The position numbers were made by a program, and so were the translations under genes. The notes below the pieces were generated by a model that did not search any database, had not been told where the DNA came from, and saw only the letters and a program-made list of their open reading frames with translations. A stretch of DNA of 17,078 nt from Candidatus Poseidoniales archaeon (GTDB taxonomy: Archaea; Thermoplasmatota; Poseidoniia; Poseidoniales; Poseidoniaceae), in assembly GCA_012270265.1 (NCBI GenBank), contig JAAXIR010000207.1:1-17078 (forward strand), read 5' to 3'. Shown here in pieces: positions 13,573 to 17,078 of the stretch. Every line of letters begins with the position of its first letter. The stretch's first letter is position 1.

Positions 13573-14181
13573 ATGTCTGAAGAAACAGGGCTCCTGATTC
13601 CACTTGAACTCTACGAAGAATCCGGTGTAAACATCGGAACAAAGCAAAAGAGTGCTGATATGAGCCGTTTTATCGACACCGTTAACTCCGACGGTCTTTA
13701 TCTTCTCAACCTCAGCCAAACTGACAATCGAATCCGAATCATTGCTTCGTTCTTGAACCAATACGATCCTTCGCAAATCATGGTTGTCTCTGCTCGACAG
13801 TATGGACAGCGACCTGCTCGAATGTTCGCTGAAGCCATTGGAGCAAACTCGGCAGTTGGCCGTTTCATCCCAGGAAGCCTCACCAACCCAGCACTCCGTT
13901 CCTACAAGGAACCTGACATCCTTTTCGTTACCGACCCAGCATCGGATCAACAATCACTCCGTGAAGCTGTTAACACCGGTCTTCCAATCGTTGGGCTTGT
14001 TGATGCAAACAACAAGTTGCGAAACGTCGATGTTGCCCTTCCTGCAAACAACAAGAGCCGACACTCGCTCGCTCTTGTCTACTGGCTCCTTTCCCGAGAA
14101 GTCCTCAAGTTGCGTGGGCAAACCACTGACGAGGCATGGGCTGAGGCCAACGACCTCGAAGATTGGAAGTCAACTTTCTGA
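13573..14181 (+). CDS. rpsB: Small ribosomal subunit protein uS2 (S2)
   Basis: A 202-residue archaeal S2, a structural protein of the small subunit. Family features are YLLNLSQTDNRIRIIASFL (about 43-61), VVSARQYGQRPARMFAEAIG (71-90), FIPGSLTNP (97-105), EPDILFVTDPASDQQSLREA (112-131), GLPIVGLVDANN (135-146) and the final ANNKSRHSLALVYWLL. The length is usual for archaea. GAGG at 13562-13565, seven bases before the ATG at 13573, supports the start. In many archaea S2 lies in a cluster with RNA polymerase subunits and enolase; here it stands alone between the nuclease gene (divergent, 74 bases) and the dihydrouridine synthase (convergent, overlapping by 12 bases). The 74-base divergent spacer must hold both promoters; TTAAGAAG near 13531-13538 is a weak TATA candidate for S2. 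Confidence 0.96.
   Translation: MSEETGLLIPLELYEESGVNIGTKQKSADMSRFIDTVNSDGLYLLNLSQTDNRIRIIASFLNQYDPSQIMVVSARQYGQRPARMFAEAIGANSAVGRFIPGSLTNPALRSYKEPDILFVTDPASDQQSLREAVNTGLPIVGLVDANNKLRNVDVALPANNKSRHSLALVYWLLSREVLKLRGQTTDEAWAEANDLEDWKSTF
14165..14178. other. Short inverted repeat in the S2/Dus overlap
   Basis: GGAAG, loop TCAA, CTTTC can pair over five bases (one G-U) within the 12-base overlap region of the converging genes. It is short and may be chance, but it sits in the same place as the inverted repeats at the two other tail-to-tail junctions of the window. Confidence 0.2.
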
Positions 14182-15207
14182 GATTGGTTTCAAGAAATCT
14201 GAAATCGCTTGTGCGGATTCGTTCACATCGGACAATTCATGCATCAGGCTTCGAACCGATTTCGCTCCAGGCAACCCCTTAGAGAAAGCAATCGCATGAC
14301 GTTGCATCGTTTGTTTTGCGAGACCTGTTGTCTCTCTGCAGAGTGTCACATATCGGTCCCAACACCATCGACGTGAAGCGAATGCCTTCGATGTCTCGGA
14401 CATCTCATTCCACTCGTCTTGATGTTCCTGAACCCAAGGTAATTCTGCTTCATCCATCCAGCCAAGTCCGACTTTGATCTGGGCAAAAACATCAGGACGA
14501 CCGATGGCTGCACGCCCGATCATCAGTCCAGAGGCATTGGTCAATTCCAAGCAACGCTGTGCGCTCTCCGCATCGGTAATGTCCCCATTTGCAACAACTG
14601 GGACATCGACAGCATTGACAGCCGTCTGAATGGTCTCCCAATCGGCGATACCAGAGTATCGTTGTCGCAATGTTCGTCCATGGATACACAGGCGTTGTGC
14701 TCCGACTTTTTCGAGAGATTGACAGATGTTGACAGCATTGTTTGGACCTTGGCCAGTGCCCAAACGCATCTTTGCTGTGACTGGAACATTGACAGCATCG
14801 ACGATGTTCTCAACCATCGTTACCAATTTTTGAGGCTCTCCCATCAAGGCTGCTCCAGCACAAATGTTGGTCACTTTAGGAGCAGGGCATCCGAAGTTCA
14901 AATCGATTACATCAGCAGATTCTTCGAGCATGGTCGCAGCTGTGACCATGTCATCCATTTCGCCTCCAAAGATCTGAGGAATGAACGGCTGTTCTCTTGG
15001 GTCGGATTCCATTTTTCGCCACGACGCAGTTGCCTCTCGACTAAGTGCCGTACTGTTCGTAAATTCTGTGATCGTAATGTCCGCACCACATTCTTTCGCA
15101 AGCAGGCGGTAGGGAAGATCAGAAACACCTGCCATCGGAGCGAGATAGAGCGGCCGTTGTTCACCGGACCATGGCTCATAGGTGTCGAAGCCAGGCGTCT
15201 TCATCAT
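14170..15207 (-). CDS. dus: tRNA-dihydrouridine synthase
   Basis: A 345-residue FMN enzyme of the Dus family, which reduces uridine to dihydrouridine in tRNA with NADPH. The TIM-barrel motifs appear in order: FMN-binding APMAGVSD (23-30), DLNFGCPAPKV with catalytic Cys107, KMRLG (146-150) with the barrel Lys146, IHGRT (175-179) with RQRYSGIADW (181-190), VVANGDI (204-210) and phosphate-binding GLMIGRAAIGRP (227-238). The C-terminal helical tRNA-binding domain covers about 260-345. Length is usual. The start ATG (15207) overlaps the TGA of the upstream winged-helix gene, so the two form a translationally coupled operon; the next codon is also ATG. The 3' end overlaps S2 on the other strand by 12 bases. 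Which tRNA position it modifies cannot be read from the sequence. Confidence 0.94.
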   Translation of the reverse strand: MMKTPGFDTYEPWSGEQRPLYLAPMAGVSDLPYRLLAKECGADITITEFTNSTALSREATASWRKMESDPREQPFIPQIFGGEMDDMVTAATMLEESADVIDLNFGCPAPKVTNICAGAALMGEPQKLVTMVENIVDAVNVPVTAKMRLGTGQGPNNAVNICQSLEKVGAQRLCIHGRTLRQRYSGIADWETIQTAVNAVDVPVVANGDITDAESAQRCLELTNASGLMIGRAAIGRPDVFAQIKVGLGWMDEAELPWVQEHQDEWNEMSETSKAFASRRWCWDRYVTLCRETTGLAKQTMQRHAIAFSKGLPGAKSVRSLMHELSDVNESAQAISDFLKPISES

Positions 15208-16316
15208 GCATCGCCCGTCGTCATGACCTCTTCAATCATCGTGCCAACTCGACGTATTCGCCGCAACAAACGATCGAGTCGTGCTGTCATGTTTACTTTG
15301 GAATCTTCAAGCGTTGTACCAATCAGTCGATACCCTAGAGGCAAACGCCCTCCGAGCAAATTGAGAAGCAACATTTGATCGGACGCATCGATGTTTTGCA
15401 TGGCCTCTTGCACAAGTTCAATCGTCAGGGCACCTTTGCTCAATGGTTGGAGCAACGAAGCATGATTTTTTTCAGGAATCAAACGCATGAATCCTCCCTT
15501 TTTGAGCAGCCAATCCTCGCCACGGCGTTGGTGTTGGGTCACCATCGCTGACCAGAGGGCTGTGGCAAGACGATCAGTACGCGGGATACGTTCGACCAAT
15601 CCACAAGCACGGAATCGCTCCAAAATACGACCAAGGCGAGCCTTCTGGCCCCCAAATTGCTCATGCGCATCATCCAATGAGATGGGTGTACCTGTGCGAA
15701 GGAGGAGTTGGAACAATTGTTCAGAGACCGATTCGGCTAGAATCTCATTTCCTGGACGATCTCCGAGTAGGCCAAAATCAGCCATCCATTGTGTAAGATT
15801 CGAAGCACCCTCTTGCGAAGAGCGATAGTCAATGATGCTCATGTTGAGTGGGAGCGAGGACTCTTCGGAAAGTTCGTAGCCCAATGCAATGCCCTCACGG
15901 CTCCATTCAGCTTGAAGCAGGTCCATTTTTTGTTCAAGAATCAATCTGTATTGGGCGAAACACAACTCCAATGCTTGCGACAAACCCCCTCCTCTGAGGA
16001 TGTATGTTCTCCAGCCTTTGCCTTCGTTGGTATACGAGAGCAATCCGGATTGACTGAGTCGAGCCAAGTGATGATTCAATGCTGCAGGTGTCATGGCTAA
16101 CTCATCAGAAAGCGATTGAGCATCCCAAGAGGTGGTTGGATGTGCGAAGAAGTGATCGCGTAGCATGCGATGTATCGGTGATGCTGACCCATAGTCAGCG
16201 GTTGCATCCCCCTTTCTTCGAACAAAGCAAAACGACTCAACGAACCATCCAATCAATCGATCGATTGAACGATCGGACGTTGGCATCGGAAGTTCTTCCA
16301 ACTTGACATTGAGCAT
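15204..16316 (-). CDS. Winged-helix DNA-binding protein, coupled to dus
   Basis: A 370-residue protein counted from the ATG at 16316. A winged helix at about 46-108 includes SLSDELAMTPAALNHHLARL (recognition helix), then GLLSYTNEGKGWRTYIL (wing), as in ArsR/MarR-like archaeal regulators. A second winged-helix-like segment at about 197-260 includes TPISLDDAHEQFGGQKARLG and CGLVERI. The C-terminal 100 residues are helical and basic and end in a possible dimerisation region. It is therefore a probable transcription regulator, with its target unknown. The start is uncertain: the frame is open further upstream to overlap the next gene, ATG 16286 (MPTSD) is an alternative, and none has a clear Shine-Dalgarno. 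GGAAGTTCTTCC, an inverted repeat at 16288-16299, lies just before the alternative ATG. The stop overlaps the dus start, so regulator and tRNA enzyme are made from one message. Confidence 0.75.
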   Translation of the reverse strand: MLNVKLEELPMPTSDRSIDRLIGWFVESFCFVRRKGDATADYGSASPIHRMLRDHFFAHPTTSWDAQSLSDELAMTPAALNHHLARLSQSGLLSYTNEGKGWRTYILRGGGLSQALELCFAQYRLILEQKMDLLQAEWSREGIALGYELSEESSLPLNMSIIDYRSSQEGASNLTQWMADFGLLGDRPGNEILAESVSEQLFQLLLRTGTPISLDDAHEQFGGQKARLGRILERFRACGLVERIPRTDRLATALWSAMVTQHQRRGEDWLLKKGGFMRLIPEKNHASLLQPLSKGALTIELVQEAMQNIDASDQMLLLNLLGGRLPLGYRLIGTTLEDSKVNMTARLDRLLRRIRRVGTMIEEVMTTGDA

Positions 16317-16361
16317 AACGAATGACGCATGGCGATGGTCTTTGAAGGCTGTGCAACAATT

Positions 16362-16375
16362 GCTTTTCAGAAAGC
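16362..16375 (-). terminator. Weak hairpin after the membrane-anchored winged-helix gene
   Basis: On the minus strand GCTTT, loop CTGA, AAAGC follows the TAA (16381-16383) after five bases. It is a five-pair stem without a downstream T-run. The 64-base spacer (16317-16380) would also have to hold any separate promoter for the winged-helix/dus pair; I see no clear TATA box, so read-through is equally likely. Confidence 0.2.
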
Positions 16376-16380
16376 GAAAA

Positions 16381-17049
16381 TTAAGCCTGTGCGCGACGCC
16401 CATCGTCCCATTGGTACGTCAGACGATCGGAGCGACGGAACGTATCGATTTCGATGTGCGATGCGAGATTGAGCACATCCAATCGCAAGACGCCTCGACG
16501 ACGCAAGACTTTGACAGCAGAGTGAACGCTCGCTCGGGATCGACCTATGCGTCGTGCAAGCTCGGCTTGTGAACGAGGGACACCTTCTTCGAGGATGTCG
16601 TCAATGACTTGACGTTGAACCGCTGACAGTCCAATCGGTAGACTTGATGCCATCTTCTGATGATCCGTTGAAACCGACTGAAGTAGTTCGACTTGAGAAG
16701 GACCACCTGCGAAGTAACAGGTTCGTCCATTGACTGGCATGACGGTAATGCTGCCTTGATTCTGCATTACGTCCAAGTGGTGACGAAGTGTGCCGTTGGC
16801 TGCACTGAGTTCATGCTGTAATTCCCGATAACAGAGTCCAGGGTGTCGTTCGAGGGTTCGTAGAACGCGTGTTCGGAACGGATGTTCACTCGACTGACGT
16901 TTGGTCGAAATACCACCAAAAGCGAGCGCTGAAGCGGTCGATGTCATGGCCGCTATACCGTGAGCAATCCCTGCGATACCTCCTGCAGCACCAGCAATGC
17001 CTGCAGCGAGCCAAGGACGCTGACGGACCCACTGAGCAAGAAGAGCCAT
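16381..17049 (-). CDS. Membrane-anchored tandem winged-helix regulator (5' end uncertain)
   Basis: A 222-residue protein counted from the ATG at 17049. Residues about 12-47 are Gly/Ala-rich and hydrophobic (AAGIAGAAGGIAGIAHGIAA), enough for one long or two short membrane helices. Two winged helices follow. The first (about 56-115) includes RTLERHPGLCYRELQHEL, ANGTLRHHLDVM and a short wing. The second (about 141-190) includes SQAELARRIGRSRASVHSAV and VLRRRGVLRL. N-terminally membrane-bound winged-helix proteins are common in euryarchaea and are thought to regulate genes from the membrane; the target here is unknown. AGAGGTCATC upstream of 17049 is a weak, rather distant ribosome site. The frame has no stop between 17049 and the window end, so the real start may lie outside. 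It precedes the winged-helix/dus pair on the same strand by 64 bases. Confidence 0.75.
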   Translation of the reverse strand: MALLAQWVRQRPWLAAGIAGAAGGIAGIAHGIAAMTSTASALAFGGISTKRQSSEHPFRTRVLRTLERHPGLCYRELQHELSAANGTLRHHLDVMQNQGSITVMPVNGRTCYFAGGPSQVELLQSVSTDHQKMASSLPIGLSAVQRQVIDDILEEGVPRSQAELARRIGRSRASVHSAVKVLRRRGVLRLDVLNLASHIEIDTFRRSDRLTYQWDDGRRAQA

Positions 17050-17078
17050 ACGTTGAGGATGACCTCTTTGTATCTTAA

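Noticed and set aside
14662..15378. Plus-strand open frame opposite dus and the winged-helix gene
   Set aside because: The opposite strand has every Dus motif and the ATGA junction; this frame has no motif or ribosome site.

Overview
The window looks like a chromosome segment from a euryarchaeon, most likely a marine Thermoplasmatota of the Poseidoniales (Marine Group II) type. The archaeal assignment rests on aIF1A, a RIO1 kinase, a Dim2-type two-KH protein and an archaeal-length ribosomal protein S2. The finer placement is inference. It rests on a Nuo-type respiratory chain next to these genes, secreted Ig-like/CARDB proteins with zinc ribbons, and winged-helix proteins with a membrane anchor. 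Gene density is very high: no gap exceeds about 155 bases, and I see no rRNA, tRNA, CRISPR array, insertion sequence or phage gene.

Bases 1-3899 hold the end of a complex I operon: the C-terminal part of nuoL, then nuoM and nuoN. The genes overlap or nearly touch, and strong Shine-Dalgarno sequences set the starts. Bases 3952-6446 are a translation and small-subunit-maturation block: aIF1A with an extraordinary repetitive acidic tail, RIO1 kinase, and, facing it on the other strand, the Dim2/Pno1-like KH protein.

Bases 6473-12284 encode the cell envelope. A 605-residue Ig-like/CARDB surface protein is divergent from a 939-residue membrane protein. The latter has a large outer part, one membrane helix and three zinc-ribbon-like units inside the cell. 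A 118-residue membrane protein and a putative lipoprotein follow.

Bases 12281-13498 (minus strand) encode the most unusual protein here. It is a Cas4/RecB-family PD-(D/E)XK nuclease with all four iron-sulfur cysteines, but about 150 residues carrying four predicted membrane helices are inserted between its first and second active-site motifs. No cas genes or CRISPR repeats are nearby.

Bases 13573-17049 hold rpsB (S2), a convergent tRNA-dihydrouridine synthase whose start overlaps the stop of a winged-helix protein, and a second, membrane-anchored tandem winged-helix protein that reaches the right edge. Three tail-to-tail junctions (RIO1/KH, lipoprotein/nuclease, S2/Dus) have gaps or overlaps of 1-12 bases, and each contains a short inverted repeat.
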